NCBI RefSeq assembly: GCF_000423065.1
Contig: NZ_AUHG01000017.1
Location: forward strand, 62,001-126,000
Source of the DNA: Christiangramia echinicola DSM 19838
Lineage (GTDB): Bacteria > Bacteroidota > Bacteroidia > Flavobacteriales > Flavobacteriaceae
Reading direction: 5' to 3'
Length of the DNA: 64,000 nt
Both the position numbers and the translations under genes were made by a program. The notes below the pieces were generated by a model that worked only from the letters and a program-made list of their open reading frames with translations, did no database searches and was not told where the DNA came from. Shown here in pieces: positions 1-8,973 of the stretch (the stretch's first letter is position 1; every line of letters begins with the position of its first letter).

Positions 1-689
1 AAAGAACTATCAAATACTTTAACGCTGGCGCCCAAACCAATTGCCGATCTTGTAGCAAATTCTCCAACGGTTCCAGCTCCAATAATTACAATTTCAACTG
101 GAGGAACTCCACTTATATTTCCAAACATTAGTCCATTACCTTCAACATGATTACTCATGATTTCAGAAGAGATCAAAACTGAAGCCGTACCAGCAATTTC
201 ACTTAATGCACGAACAATAGGATAACTACCGTCATCATCTTTAATGAACTCAAAACCAAGCGCGGTAACTCTCTTTTCAGCAAGTTTTTGAAAATATTCT
301 TTACATTGAGTTTTAATCTGTAAAGCTGAAATTAATATGGTTTGCGGATTAATATACTCAAGTTCTTCTATAGATGGTGGTTCGATCTTTAGGATAGTAG
401 GGCAGGAGAATACTTTCTTTGTATCCTTAGTGATTTCTGCTCCGGCGTCTGAATAGTCTTTATCGCTGAACCTGGCCCATTTTCCTGCTCCAGATTCTAT
501 CATAACCCGGTGACCATGCGCTGTGATAGCCGCAACAGCATCTGGACTTAAGCAAATTCTTTTTTCCTGATAAGCTGTTTCTTTAGGAATACCTATAAAA
601 AGCTGACCTTTACGTTTGTAAATTTCAAGAGTTTCTTCCTGTGGTATTAGTTGATCTTTGGTAAAAGGTGAAACCTGCTGTTTTCCCAT
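1..689 (-). CDS. ald: alanine dehydrogenase, N-terminal part (cut by window edge)
   Basis: Oxidises L-alanine to pyruvate and ammonia with NAD. Reading the minus strand from the ATG at 689, the protein has the AlaDH/PNT N-terminal domain (IGIPKE, then SPDAV, then an ESGAGKWARFSD stretch). It runs into the start of the NAD-binding domain, with the glycine motif VIIGAGTVGEFA and the following VKVFD still visible. About 230 residues are present and the rest lies left of base 1. A flavobacterial N-terminal extension (MGKQQVSPFTKDQL) precedes the usual start of the family. It is the last visible gene of a minus-strand run behind the membrane protein and tsaE. Identification is firm; only completeness is unknown. 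Confidence 0.93.
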   Translation of the reverse strand, partial: MGKQQVSPFTKDQLIPQEETLEIYKRKGQLFIGIPKETAYQEKRICLSPDAVAAITAHGHRVMIESGAGKWARFSDKDYSDAGAEITKDTKKVFSCPTILKIEPPSIEELEYINPQTILISALQIKTQCKEYFQKLAEKRVTALGFEFIKDDDGSYPIVRALSEIAGTASVLISSEIMSNHVEGNGLMFGNISGVPPVEIVIIGAGTVGEFATRSAIGLGASVKVFDSS

Positions 690-746
690 GTAAATAAGTT
701 AAAGCAGTTAAATTACAACTAAAAATATAAAATGAAGAATTATGGA

Positions 747-1370
747 TTATAGTTTACGGTAGTAGTCTTCTACCAAGATATTAGACTGATCTATTTCTTC
801 ATGATCATCTTCATCCTGGAAGCTCTTAACCTCTTTTAAATCCTTATCTGATATGGGTGAAAATACAGAGATTTCAGTCTCATCTAGTTCTGATAGATCT
901 AACCCATATACCCGATCAAATATTTTAATTCTTATAAGGTACACTATTGATAATATAATTATAAAGAAAGGAGCAAGATATATAAGGCCATTAGTATCCA
1001 TGAAAAAAGCACTATCAAGATAATAATCATCATAAAAAGTAATGATTAATTGATAGGCATACATCACTGCCGGGATTAGTATTACATGATACCACCAGTG
1101 CTTACAAGTAAAAAACCAAATTAATAAAAGAAATAGAGGAGTTATTTTACCTAAATACGTCCATGCAGCTGTGAGTACATTTTCATAGTATTTACTTTCA
1201 TAGGTAAAAAAAGAATTTTCCCAAACGGGTGTGCTTGGGAAAATTTCATATAAATAAAATAAATATGGTGAAAAGGCTATTAATAGCGCAATTATACTAC
1301 CCAGCAGAAGGTACTCTGATTGTCCTTTTGTCGACAGCTTGCTCTTTAATTTCATTTTTATTGGTGTCAT
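747..1370 (-). CDS. hypothetical multi-pass membrane protein
   Basis: A 207-residue protein that I do not recognise as a characterised family. Four to five hydrophobic segments are visible at about residues 20-42, 70-88, 92-110 and 128-147. They are followed by an acidic cytoplasmic-looking tail (about 150-207) rich in Asp and Glu. The first 25 codons overlap a small reading frame (1297-1443) in another frame, so the start at 1370 is uncertain. An alternative is the second Met six codons in. It lies just upstream of ald on the same strand, 57 bases away, so co-transcription is plausible. No catalytic motif is visible and no function is proposed. Confidence 0.75.
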   Translation of the reverse strand: MTPIKMKLKSKLSTKGQSEYLLLGSIIALLIAFSPYLFYLYEIFPSTPVWENSFFTYESKYYENVLTAAWTYLGKITPLFLLLIWFFTCKHWWYHVILIPAVMYAYQLIITFYDDYYLDSAFFMDTNGLIYLAPFFIIILSIVYLIRIKIFDRVYGLDLSELDETEISVFSPISDKDLKEVKSFQDEDDHEEIDQSNILVEDYYRKL

Positions 1371-1443
1371 CGTTTGAAGTTGAAGTTACAAAAAAACTAG
1401 CTCCAAATATTGCTGCTGCGAAAAGTATTGCTTTAAGTTTCAT
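1297..1443 (-). CDS. possible small exported peptide (48 aa)
   Basis: From the ATG at 1443 the minus strand encodes 48 residues. They begin MKLKAILFAAAIFGASFFVT, a textbook short signal peptide (two Lys, then a 14-residue hydrophobic core). A polar tail (STSNDDTNKNEIKEQAVDK) ends at a TAG at 1297-1299. It overlaps the start of the membrane-protein gene by 74 bases in a different frame. A TATGTTTG -7-like element lies about 45 bases upstream. The signal-peptide pattern and charged tail argue for a real gene, but no homologue could be checked. A chance frame is possible. Confidence 0.45.
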   Translation of the reverse strand: MKLKAILFAAAIFGASFFVTSTSNDDTNKNEIKEQAVDKRTIRVPSAG

Positions 1444-1487
1444 AATTATAGGTTTTTAAGGTTGTTGTTTTGTTCTGTTTTCTGTTA

Positions 1488-1495
1488 CAAACATA
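1488..1495 (-). promoter_or_regulatory. candidate -7 promoter element
   Basis: On the minus strand this reads TATGTTTG, a match to the Bacteroidota TAnnTTTG -7 element. It sits about 45 bases before the ATG at 1443. No clear -33 TTTG is present at the right spacing, so support is moderate. It could drive the 48-residue peptide, the membrane protein and ald. Confidence 0.4.
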
Positions 1496-1725
1496 TAACA
1501 ACTTAAAAACCTGTAGGTTAAAACATTAGTCGTACCTTTGCGCCTTTTTTTGAGCGAAAAAAATGGCTCAAAATCGCAATTTAAACTTTAAATATGTTAG
1601 GTTAAATTTATTTATAAATCGTTCAATGAATAAAAATTCTAAAATTGACTTTATAAATCAGAGGTAAAAGTAAAAAAATTCTTACAATAAAGTTTATGCT
1701 TCAACTATCCTTAATTTCCGATTTG

Positions 1726-2130
1726 TTAACAAAACTTTAACTTTCTAGTGTTTTCAGATTCTACCAATATCTCCAATTTTTGGGTGTTTTCCCCTATTAA
1801 ATTTTCTATTTTTTGTGGCCATTCAATCAAATTCCAATTATCTGAATCCAGGTAATCTTCAATTCCAATATCTAAAGCCTCTATCTCATCTTCGATCCTG
1901 TAAAAATCAAAATGATAAACAGATCCTTTCTCTGACTCGTAATGGTTAACTAGTGAAAACGTTGGACTGGAGGCTACGTCTCGTATGCCAAGTGCTTTAA
2001 CCAGCTCTTTTATAAGAGTGGTTTTACCAGCACCCATTTCGCCGTAAAAAAGCAAGGTTTTACTTTTTGTGTTACGTAGAATGTAATCTACGGCTGTATC
2101 CAGTTCTTGAAGTCTGTAGGTTAACTCCAT
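1726..2130 (-). CDS. tsaE: tRNA threonylcarbamoyladenosine biosynthesis ATPase TsaE
   Basis: The ATPase partner of TsaB and TsaD in making the t6A modification at position 37 of ANN-decoding tRNAs; cytoplasmic. The 134-residue length is typical. The P-loop is GEMGAGKTTL at residues 30-39, and the family signature SSPTFSLVNHY follows at about 74-84. Next come HFDFYR (Walker B-like region) and the C-terminal NLIEWP segment. The start at 2130 gives the standard N-terminus, with an ELxxTA-like region. It lies 129 bases downstream of porX on the same strand. Confidence 0.95.
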   Translation of the reverse strand: MELTYRLQELDTAVDYILRNTKSKTLLFYGEMGAGKTTLIKELVKALGIRDVASSPTFSLVNHYESEKGSVYHFDFYRIEDEIEALDIGIEDYLDSDNWNLIEWPQKIENLIGENTQKLEILVESENTRKLKFC

Positions 2131-2259
2131 AAATTCAAAATGTCAGATTTGGGATTGTAAATATAGGTAAAAAATAGATAAACTGCCTCACTCTCTTGAA
2201 AGTCAAGGGGATACAATTTAATTAAATGTATTTAATCGATGATAATGGTATTTTATCGA

Positions 2260-3810
2260 TTATTTTGGATTTAGGACTACAAAGGGTATTACAACTTCTT
2301 CAAGTGAAACACCTCCATGCTGAAAAGTATTTTTGTAATAACTCACGTAGTGATTATAATTATTTGGATAGGCGAAGAAAAGATCCTCTTTGGCAAAAAT
2401 ATAAGAACTACTCATGTTAATGGTAGGTAAATAAACAGATTTTGGGTCTTGTATAGCGAATACTTCTTTATTCTCATAGGTAAGACTTTTGCCCGTTTTA
2501 TATCTTAAGTTCAGGCTAGTATTCTTGTCGCCAATAACCTTTGAAGGGTTTTTTACATTAATTGTTCCGTGGTCTGTAGTGATGATTAGCTTAAATCCAG
2601 ATTGTTGCGCTTTCTGGATAATCTCTAGTAAAGGTGAGTTTTTAAACCAGCTTTGAGTAAGGCTTCTATAGGACTTATCATTGGATGCAAGTTCTTTTAT
2701 CACTTCCATCTCGGTTTTAGAATGGGATAGCATATCAACAAAATTGTAAACTACCACCGTTAAGTCATTTGATTTTTGGGTTTTAAAATTATCTACTAAC
2801 TTCCTACCAGCTTTAAGACTACTTATTTTATGGTATTCAAATTTGAGATCTTCTCCCAGTCGATTTAATTGCTCTTTCAGAAATTGAGCCTCAAACTGAT
2901 TTTTACCTCCTTCTTCGGTATCATTTTTCCAGTATTTAGGGAATAGTTTTTCCATTTCACTTGGCATTAGGCCAGAGAAGATGGCGTTCCTTGCATATTG
3001 AGTAGCCGTTGGTAGAATGCTGTAATAAGCGCTTTCTTTTTCCTTTTTATAATAAGGATTAATAATTGGTTCAAGCGTCTTCCATTGATCGTATCTTAAA
3101 TTATCTACGACTATAAGTAAGGTAGGCTGGTCTTTCTTTAATTCAGGTAGAATATTCTTTTTAAATAATGTGTGAGACATAACCGGTGGTTCGGCATTCT
3201 TTTCAAACCAACTTTGATAATTCTTTGATATGAATTTGAAGAATTGATTATTTGCCTCCTGCTTTTGTGACTCAAGAATTTCAACCATACTTGAATCTTC
3301 AATATCTTCTAGCTGAATTTCCCAGTATACCAGTTTCTGATATAGTTCTGCCCACTCCTCGTAAGAATTCACCTGAGACATTTCCATGGCGATCTTTCTG
3401 AACTCCTGCTGATAATTAGATGTTGTTTTTTCAGAAATAAGTCTCGAGTGATCCAGATTCTTTTTAATGCTAAGCAGGATTTGATTAGGATTGACCGGTT
3501 TGATAAGGTAGTCTGCAATCTTGGAACCGATGGCTTCTTCCATGATATATTCTTCCTCACTTTTTGTGATCATCACAATAGGCACCGTTTCTCTTTTTTC
3601 CTTGATCTCAGCTAGAGTTTCCAGCCCGGTAAGACCAGGCATATTTTCATCCAGGAAGACAATATCAAAATTTTCAGTTTCAATTTGCTCTAATGCTTCA
3701 GTTCCACTTTTACAGGTTGTCACGTCATAGTTGCGGGCTTCCAAAAACATAATGTGTGGTTTCAGCAGATCTATTTCGTCGTCTACCCATAAAATTTTGA
3801 TATTATTCAT
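2260..3810 (-). CDS. porX: PorX: response regulator with PglZ/alkaline-phosphatase-like effector domain
   Basis: Two-component response regulator of the Bacteroidota type IX secretion system. It is known to act with the histidine kinase PorY and the sigma factor SigP, and its PglZ domain hydrolyses cyclic oligonucleotides. The receiver domain occupies residues 1-120, with WVDDE (acidic pocket), D54 in FLDENMPG as phospho-acceptor and MITKSEE. An all-helical linker follows (about 125-210). The PglZ domain (about 230-516) has IVVDNLRYDQW and, near its end, TTDHGTIN metal-binding motifs. Length of 516 is normal. No porY neighbour is visible, which is usual because the two genes are generally unlinked. 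Confidence 0.93.
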   Translation of the reverse strand: MNNIKILWVDDEIDLLKPHIMFLEARNYDVTTCKSGTEALEQIETENFDIVFLDENMPGLTGLETLAEIKEKRETVPIVMITKSEEEYIMEEAIGSKIADYLIKPVNPNQILLSIKKNLDHSRLISEKTTSNYQQEFRKIAMEMSQVNSYEEWAELYQKLVYWEIQLEDIEDSSMVEILESQKQEANNQFFKFISKNYQSWFEKNAEPPVMSHTLFKKNILPELKKDQPTLLIVVDNLRYDQWKTLEPIINPYYKKEKESAYYSILPTATQYARNAIFSGLMPSEMEKLFPKYWKNDTEEGGKNQFEAQFLKEQLNRLGEDLKFEYHKISSLKAGRKLVDNFKTQKSNDLTVVVYNFVDMLSHSKTEMEVIKELASNDKSYRSLTQSWFKNSPLLEIIQKAQQSGFKLIITTDHGTINVKNPSKVIGDKNTSLNLRYKTGKSLTYENKEVFAIQDPKSVYLPTINMSSSYIFAKEDLFFAYPNNYNHYVSYYKNTFQHGGVSLEEVVIPFVVLNPK

Positions 3811-3885
3811 AAAGTGTTTCTGTATTTATTGATTGAATAAAAATGTAAATAGCCGGTAGTATCTTACTTAAATTGAAGAATATAC

Positions 3886-3913
3886 TTTGGCTAAATTCAT
3901 ATATGTATCTTTG
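3886..3913 (+). promoter_or_regulatory. promoter for the HD hydrolase gene
   Basis: A -33 TTTG at 3886-3889 and a -7 TATCTTTG at 3906-3913 are separated by 16 bases. This gives a start of transcription near 3920, a short distance before the TTG start codon at 3938. It matches the Bacteroidota TTTG/TAnnTTTG pattern. Confidence 0.55.
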
Positions 3914-3937
3914 TTTTGAATTTTAGAAAAATAAAGC

Positions 3938-5167
3938 TTGGCTTCCCAAACTAAACTTAAAATATTAAACGATCCAATTTACGGTTTTATTACCATTCCT
4001 AATGAGCGGATCTTTCAGATTATTGAACATCCTTACTTTCAAAGATTACGCCGAATTTCTCAAATGGGATTGTCTTATTTAGTATATCCAGGTGCACATC
4101 ATACCAGATTTCATCATGCCCTTGGCTGTGTGCATTTAATGCAGAAAGCAGTTCGAGTCCTTAAGTATAAAGGAGTTGAGATTTCTGATAAGGAAGAAGA
4201 AGCTCTTTTGATCGCTATTCTAATGCATGATATTGGACATGGACCATTCAGCCATGCCATGGAACATAGTTTAGTGGAAGGTGTTGATCATGAGACTATT
4301 TCACTTCTTTTCATGGAGGAAATGAATGCGAATTTTAACCAAAGTTTAACGCTGGCCATAAAGATCTTCAAAGGTAGTTATGAAAGAAAATTTATGAATC
4401 AGCTAATATCCAGTCAGATGGATATGGACCGTTTAGATTATCTTAAAAGGGACAGTTTTTATACTGGTGCTGTAGAAGGTAATATTAATAGTGAACGTTT
4501 AATTACCATGCTCAATGTGGTAGACGATGAGCTTGTTGTTGAAGAAAAAGGTATCTATTCCGTAGAAAAATTCCTCATAGGCCGCAGATTAATGTACTGG
4601 CAGGTTTACCTGCACAAAACAAGTTTAGTAGCAGAACAATTACTTATTCGTGTTCTTAAAAGAGCAAAAGAATTGATTGGCCAGGGACATACGTTGCATG
4701 CAAGCGGATCCCTGATGTATTTTCTGGAAAATAAAATTACCAGAGAGGAATTTGATTCCAAGACCTTAAATATGTTTTCACGTCTGGATGATAATGATGT
4801 GATCTCTGCAATGAAAGAGTGGATGTATTCTGATGATTTTGTACTTAGTAATCTTTGCGAAATGATCATTAACAGGAATCTTTTGAAAGTTAAGATCAAA
4901 AAGAAAAAACCTACTCAGGATAAACTAGAGAAAAGATCGTTGGCCCTTCAAAGGAAATACGGAATTTCAGAAAAGGAAGCTTCTTATTTTGTTTTTGAAG
5001 GAGAAATAGCAAATCTGGCCTATAAACGTGAAAAGGATAATATAAATATTCTTCATAAGAATGGAAAGATCAACGATGTAGTAAAGGTTTCAGATCAATT
5101 CAATTTAAAAGCCCTCACAAATACTGTGACTAAATACTATATGTGTTATCCAAAAGTTAAAGATTAG
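3938..5167 (+). CDS. HD-domain phosphohydrolase
   Basis: A 409-residue member of the HD superfamily, related to dGTPase/SAMHD1-like phosphohydrolases. The metal-binding motifs are in order: H59-H60 region (TRFHHALG), then H97-D98 in MHDIGHGPFSHAME, then D164 in QMDMDRLDYLKRD. The N-terminal ILNDPIYGFI and FQRLRRISQMG segments are characteristic of this family. Substrate cannot be read from sequence; nucleotide hydrolysis is a family inference. The start is a TTG, chosen because no upstream ATG exists in frame and a good promoter lies 25 bases ahead. It ends 24 bases before lpxD. Confidence 0.88.
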   Translation: MASQTKLKILNDPIYGFITIPNERIFQIIEHPYFQRLRRISQMGLSYLVYPGAHHTRFHHALGCVHLMQKAVRVLKYKGVEISDKEEEALLIAILMHDIGHGPFSHAMEHSLVEGVDHETISLLFMEEMNANFNQSLTLAIKIFKGSYERKFMNQLISSQMDMDRLDYLKRDSFYTGAVEGNINSERLITMLNVVDDELVVEEKGIYSVEKFLIGRRLMYWQVYLHKTSLVAEQLLIRVLKRAKELIGQGHTLHASGSLMYFLENKITREEFDSKTLNMFSRLDDNDVISAMKEWMYSDDFVLSNLCEMIINRNLLKVKIKKKKPTQDKLEKRSLALQRKYGISEKEASYFVFEGEIANLAYKREKDNINILHKNGKINDVVKVSDQFNLKALTNTVTKYYMCYPKVKD

Positions 5168-5178
5168 CGCATTTTTTT

Positions 5179-5186
5179 TACTTTTG
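5179..5186 (+). promoter_or_regulatory. possible internal -7 element before lpxD
   Basis: TACTTTTG matches TAnnTTTG but ends only 5 bases before the lpxD ATG (5192). Transcription from it would give an essentially leaderless message. It may therefore be a chance match in an AT-rich gap. Confidence 0.25.
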
Positions 5187-5191
5187 CCAGA

Positions 5192-6217
5192 ATGAAGTTT
5201 ACAGCAGAGCAAATAGCCGAGATATTAGAAGGTAAGGTTGAGGGCAATCCTGAGGCGGAAGTTTCAGAACTAGCCAAAATCGAAGAAGGAGCGGAAGGTT
5301 CTCTTACTTTCTTGAGCAATCCTAAATATACTTCCTTTTTATATACAACCAATGCATCTATTACGATCGTTAATGATGATTTTGAAGTAGAGCAACCAGT
5401 TAATACAACTCTTATTAAGGTAAAAGACGCCTATAAGGCCTTTTCAACCTTGTTAGAATACTATAATCAAATTAAGCTGAATAAGTCTGGTATAGAATCA
5501 CCTAGTCATATTTCAGAATCAGCCACATACGGCGAAGGATTATATCTAGGTTCGTTCTCATATATTGGAGATAATGTGAAGATAGGAGAAAATGTAAAGG
5601 TATATCCCAATGTATATATAGGAGATAATGTAAAGATCGGTGATAATGTTACAATTTTTGCCGGAGTAAAAATATATTCAGAAACCTTGATTGGGAGCAA
5701 TGTCACTATTCATAGCGGAGCTGTTATTGGGGCAGACGGATTTGGATTTAGTCCTGGAGAAACAGGTGAATATAGCAAAGTGCCTCAAATAGGAAATGTG
5801 GTGATTGAAGATCATGTGGATATTGGTGCAGCTACTACTATAGATCGTGCGACATTAGGATCTACTATTATTAGAAAAGGAGTGAAGCTGGATAATCAAA
5901 TTCAGATAGCTCATAACGTTGAAATAGGCGAGAATACAGCCATCGCGGCACAAACAGGAATTGCCGGATCAACTAAAATTGGTAAGAATTGTTTAATTGG
6001 AGGCCAGGTGGGGTTCGCCGGCCACCTTACCATTGGGGACCGTGTAAAGATCCAGGCTCAATCTGGAATTGGTCGTGATATCAAAGATGATGAGATGTTG
6101 CAAGGTTCTCCCGCAATTGGATATAGTGATTATAATAAATCCTATATACATTTTAAGAATCTACCCCAAACTATGAATATTATAAACCAACTAGAAAAAA
6201 AATTGAATAATGGCTGA
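5192..6217 (+). CDS. lpxD: UDP-3-O-(3-hydroxyacyl)glucosamine N-acyltransferase
   Basis: Third step of lipid A synthesis: adds a 3-hydroxyacyl chain from acyl-ACP to UDP-3-O-acylglucosamine in the cytoplasm. Length 341 is standard. An N-terminal uridine-binding domain (1-100, with [13 protein letters not shown]) precedes a left-handed beta-helix of hexapeptide repeats (about 105-310; [15 protein letters not shown] and similar). The catalytic His lies in [16 protein letters not shown]-terminal helix ([22 protein letters not shown]) closes the trimer. It overlaps lpxC-fabZ by 8 bases, so the two are translationally linked. Confidence 0.95.
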   Translation: MKFTAEQIAEILEGKVEGNPEAEVSELAKIEEGAEGSLTFLSNPKYTSFLYTTNASITIVNDDFEVEQPVNTTLIKVKDAYKAFSTLLEYYNQIKLNKSGIESPSHISESATYGEGLYLGSFSYIGDNVKIGENVKVYPNVYIGDNVKIGDNVTIFAGVKIYSETLIGSNVTIHSGAVIGADGFGFSPGETGEYSKVPQIGNVVIEDHVDIGAATTIDRATLGSTIIRKGVKLDNQIQIAHNVEIGENTAIAAQTGIAGSTKIGKNCLIGGQVGFAGHLTIGDRVKIQAQSGIGRDIKDDEMLQGSPAIGYSDYNKSYIHFKNLPQTMNIINQLEKKLNNG

Positions 6218-7607
6218 TAGAATTTCGAAACAAAGAACCATTCAGGAGGAAGTTTCTCTTGAAGGTGTTGGCCTGCACACAGGGAAAGAAGTGAAGCTTA
6301 CATTCAAGCCAGCTCCAGAGAATACAGGCTACGTGTTTAGAAGAACAGATCTTGAAGGAAATCCCGAAGTTGAAGCCGATGTAAGTTATGTGGTGAATAC
6401 CCAAAGAGGTACTAACCTCGATAAAAACGGGGTGACCATTCAGACCTCAGAACATGTACTTGCGGCTTGTGTAGGTTTAGAAATAGATAATCTATATATT
6501 GAGTTAGATGCTTCAGAACCACCAATTATGGATGGTTCTTCAAAATTCTTTGTGGAAGCTTTAGAGAAAGCGGGTACCGTAGATCAGGAAGCAGACAGGG
6601 ATGAATATATTGTTGATGAGATCATCTGTTATCGTGATGAGAATGGCAGCGAAATTATTGCTATGCCTGCAGATGAATATCAGGTAACTACGATGGTAGA
6701 TTTTGGCACCAAGGTTCTTGGAACTCAAAATGCATCTATAGAGCATTTATCTGAATTCAAGAAAGAAATAGCCGATTCCAGAACTTTCAGTTTTCTACAT
6801 GAAATAGAAACTTTGTTAGAGCACGGCCTTATTAAAGGTGGTGACCTTAACAATGCGATCGTCTATGTAGATAAAGAGATCAGCGAAGAAACTTTAAAGA
6901 AACTCAGGGTAGCTTTTAACCGGGATGAAATTTCAGTTAAACCAAACGGAATACTTGACAACCTTACCCTTCATTATCCAAATGAAGCTGCTAGACATAA
7001 ATTATTAGATGTACTTGGAGATGTGGCACTTGTGGGAACCCGAATTAGAGGGAAGATCATTGCAACTAAACCAGGTCATCACGTAAATACTGAATTTGCC
7101 AAAAAATTAGCTAAAGTAATTAAAGCTGAAAAAAGGAATAATGTACCTAAAATTGATCTTTCACAGGCGCCATTAATGGACGTGAATGATATTATGGATA
7201 CATTACCGCACAGATCTCCTTTCCTGCTTGTAGATAAGATCTATGAGCTAACAGATACGCATGTAATCGGGATGAAAAATGTTACTATGAACGAACCATT
7301 TTTCGTAGGACATTTTCCTGGTAAGCCTGTAATGCCCGGAGTTCTTCAGGTTGAAGCAATGGCACAAACAGGAGGGATCCTGGCTTTAAAATCTGTTCCA
7401 GACCCAGAAAACTATCTTACATTCTTTATGAAAATCGATAATGTAAGATTCAAAAGACAGGTGGTGCCTGGGGATACACTTATATTTAAATTAGAATTAT
7501 TAGCTCCAATAAGGAGAGGAATTTGTCAAATGCAGGGATATGCCTATGTAAATGGACAACTTGCCACAGAAGCCGTTTTAATGGCACAAATAGTTAAATC
7601 AAAATAA
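6210..7607 (+). CDS. lpxC-fabZ: bifunctional UDP-3-O-acyl-GlcNAc deacetylase / 3-hydroxyacyl-ACP dehydratase
   Basis: A natural fusion typical of Bacteroidota. LpxC (residues 1-about 310) is the zinc deacetylase committing to lipid A; its metal ligands are H82 (SEHVLAA), H263 and D267 ([11 protein letters not shown]). FabZ (about 320-465) dehydrates 3-hydroxyacyl-ACP for fatty acid synthesis; catalytic H368 ([12 protein letters not shown]) and E382 (LQVEAMAQ) are present, as is the [11 protein letters not shown] segment. Joining the two enzymes couples the branch point for the shared 3-hydroxyacyl-ACP pool. Length 465 equals the sum of the two families. lpxA begins 5 bases downstream. Confidence 0.96.
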   Translation: MADRISKQRTIQEEVSLEGVGLHTGKEVKLTFKPAPENTGYVFRRTDLEGNPEVEADVSYVVNTQRGTNLDKNGVTIQTSEHVLAACVGLEIDNLYIELDASEPPIMDGSSKFFVEALEKAGTVDQEADRDEYIVDEIICYRDENGSEIIAMPADEYQVTTMVDFGTKVLGTQNASIEHLSEFKKEIADSRTFSFLHEIETLLEHGLIKGGDLNNAIVYVDKEISEETLKKLRVAFNRDEISVKPNGILDNLTLHYPNEAARHKLLDVLGDVALVGTRIRGKIIATKPGHHVNTEFAKKLAKVIKAEKRNNVPKIDLSQAPLMDVNDIMDTLPHRSPFLLVDKIYELTDTHVIGMKNVTMNEPFFVGHFPGKPVMPGVLQVEAMAQTGGILALKSVPDPENYLTFFMKIDNVRFKRQVVPGDTLIFKLELLAPIRRGICQMQGYAYVNGQLATEAVLMAQIVKSK

Positions 7608-7612
7608 ATAGA

Positions 7613-8398
7613 ATGAACCAACCTTTAGCATATGTACATCCGGGAGCTAAAATTGCCAAAAATGTGGTGATTGAGCCTTTTGCGACGATACATAATAACG
7701 TAGTGATTGGAGAAGGTACCTGGATTGGTTCCAATGTTTCTATAATGGAAGGCGCACGTATCGGGAAGAATTGTAGTATTTTTCCAGGAGCCGTTATATC
7801 AGCTGTTCCACAGGATAAAAAATTCAACGACGAAGACACCCTTACCGTTATTGGTGATAACACTACCATTAGAGAATGTGTGACTATTAATAGAGGTACT
7901 ACAGATCGTATGAAGACTGTGATTGGCAACAATTGCTGGATCATGGCTTATTGCCATATTGCCCATGATTGTATTGTTGGAGATAACTGTATTTTTTCAA
8001 ATAACAGTACTCTTGCTGGTCATATAAATGTTGGAGACCATGTTATCCTTGCGGGTATGGCAGCTATTCAGCAATTTTGCAGTATTGGTAATCATGCCTT
8101 TGTTACCGGCGGATCTTTAGTTAGAAAAGATGTTCCACCGTTTGTAAAAGCCGGTCGCGAACCTTTAAGTTATGTTGGTATCAACTCAATAGGACTTCGT
8201 AGAAGAGGCTTTACTACGGAAAAGATTAGGGAGATCCAGGATATTTATAGAATATTGTATCAGAAAAATTATAATAACTCTCAGGCAGTAGCAATTATTG
8301 AAGCAGAAATGCAGGCAACGGCCGAAAGAGATGAAATATTAGAATTCATTAAAAACTCACAAAGAGGTATCATGAAAGGATACTTCAGTTCAAATTAA
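7613..8398 (+). CDS. lpxA: acyl-ACP--UDP-GlcNAc O-acyltransferase
   Basis: First step of lipid A synthesis, transferring a 3-hydroxyacyl chain to UDP-GlcNAc. Length 261 is standard. Hexapeptide repeats fill residues 1-185 (IGEGTWIGSNVSIMEGARIG and onward). The catalytic His region is MAYCHIAHDCIVGDN, and the loop NRGTTDRMKTVIGNN precedes it. The C-terminal helical domain (VGINSIGLRRRGF, then IREIQDIYRILY) is complete. It is in the lpx operon between lpxC-fabZ and efp. Confidence 0.96.
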   Translation: MNQPLAYVHPGAKIAKNVVIEPFATIHNNVVIGEGTWIGSNVSIMEGARIGKNCSIFPGAVISAVPQDKKFNDEDTLTVIGDNTTIRECVTINRGTTDRMKTVIGNNCWIMAYCHIAHDCIVGDNCIFSNNSTLAGHINVGDHVILAGMAAIQQFCSIGNHAFVTGGSLVRKDVPPFVKAGREPLSYVGINSIGLRRRGFTTEKIREIQDIYRILYQKNYNNSQAVAIIEAEMQATAERDEILEFIKNSQRGIMKGYFSSN

Positions 8399-8406
8399 GA
8401 TAAAGA

Positions 8407-8973
8407 ATGGCATCAACTAGCGATATTAGAAACGGACTTTGTATTAGATATAATCATGATATTTACAAGATCATTGAGTTTCTTCATGTAAAGCCGGGAA
8501 AAGGACCTGCTTTTGTAAGAACTAAATTGAAAAGTGTTACTACCGGGAAAGTACTTGAAAATACTTTTTCTGCTGGTCATAAAATTGAAGATATTCGAGT
8601 TGAGACTCATAAATTTCAGTTTCTGTATGAGGATGGTGAATTCTGGCATTTCATGAACGTAGAAGATTACACGCAGATCAGGCTTACAGAAAATGCTTTG
8701 GATATGCCAAAACTTTTAAAGGAAGGTGAAGTTGTAACTATCCTTATTAATACTGAAGATAACATGCCACTTTCTGTAGATATGCCGGCAAGTGTTATTC
8801 TTGAGGTTACTCATACAGAACCTGGTGTGAAAGGAAATACAGCTACAAACGCCACTAAACCGGCTACTGTAGAAACAGGTTTTGAAGTAAACGTTCCTTT
8901 ATTTATCAATGAAGGAGACAAGATCAAGATCGAAACCGATAAAGGTACCTACAAAGAAAGAATCAAGGAATAA
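8407..8973 (+). CDS. efp: translation elongation factor P
   Basis: Relieves ribosome stalling at polyproline stretches. The 188-residue protein has the three-barrel EF-P layout: a KOW-like domain I with the loop tip K32 in KPGKGPAF, an OB domain II (YEDGEFWHFMNVEDYTQI) and an OB domain III (GFEVNVPLFINEGDKIKIETDKG). The unsubstituted Lys at the loop tip suits a modified or plain lysine type. It stops exactly where the next lpxD-like gene starts (TAA then ATG). The window itself encodes a protein with an eight-proline run, a natural client. Confidence 0.96.
   Translation: MASTSDIRNGLCIRYNHDIYKIIEFLHVKPGKGPAFVRTKLKSVTTGKVLENTFSAGHKIEDIRVETHKFQFLYEDGEFWHFMNVEDYTQIRLTENALDMPKLLKEGEVVTILINTEDNMPLSVDMPASVILEVTHTEPGVKGNTATNATKPATVETGFEVNVPLFINEGDKIKIETDKGTYKERIKE

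Noticed and set aside
1563..1667. 34-codon plus-strand frame after a TACCTTTG element at 1533-1540
   Set aside because: The -7 match is good, but the peptide is Asn-rich and AT-driven, with no recognisable features; it could be a chance frame.
2226..2420. Open frame on the plus strand antisense to porX
   Set aside because: It lies opposite the strongly conserved PglZ domain of porX and has no domain or start signal of its own.
6210..7607. lpxC-fabZ fusion as a sequencing or assembly error
   Set aside because: The fusion is the normal arrangement in Bacteroidota and both active sites are intact.
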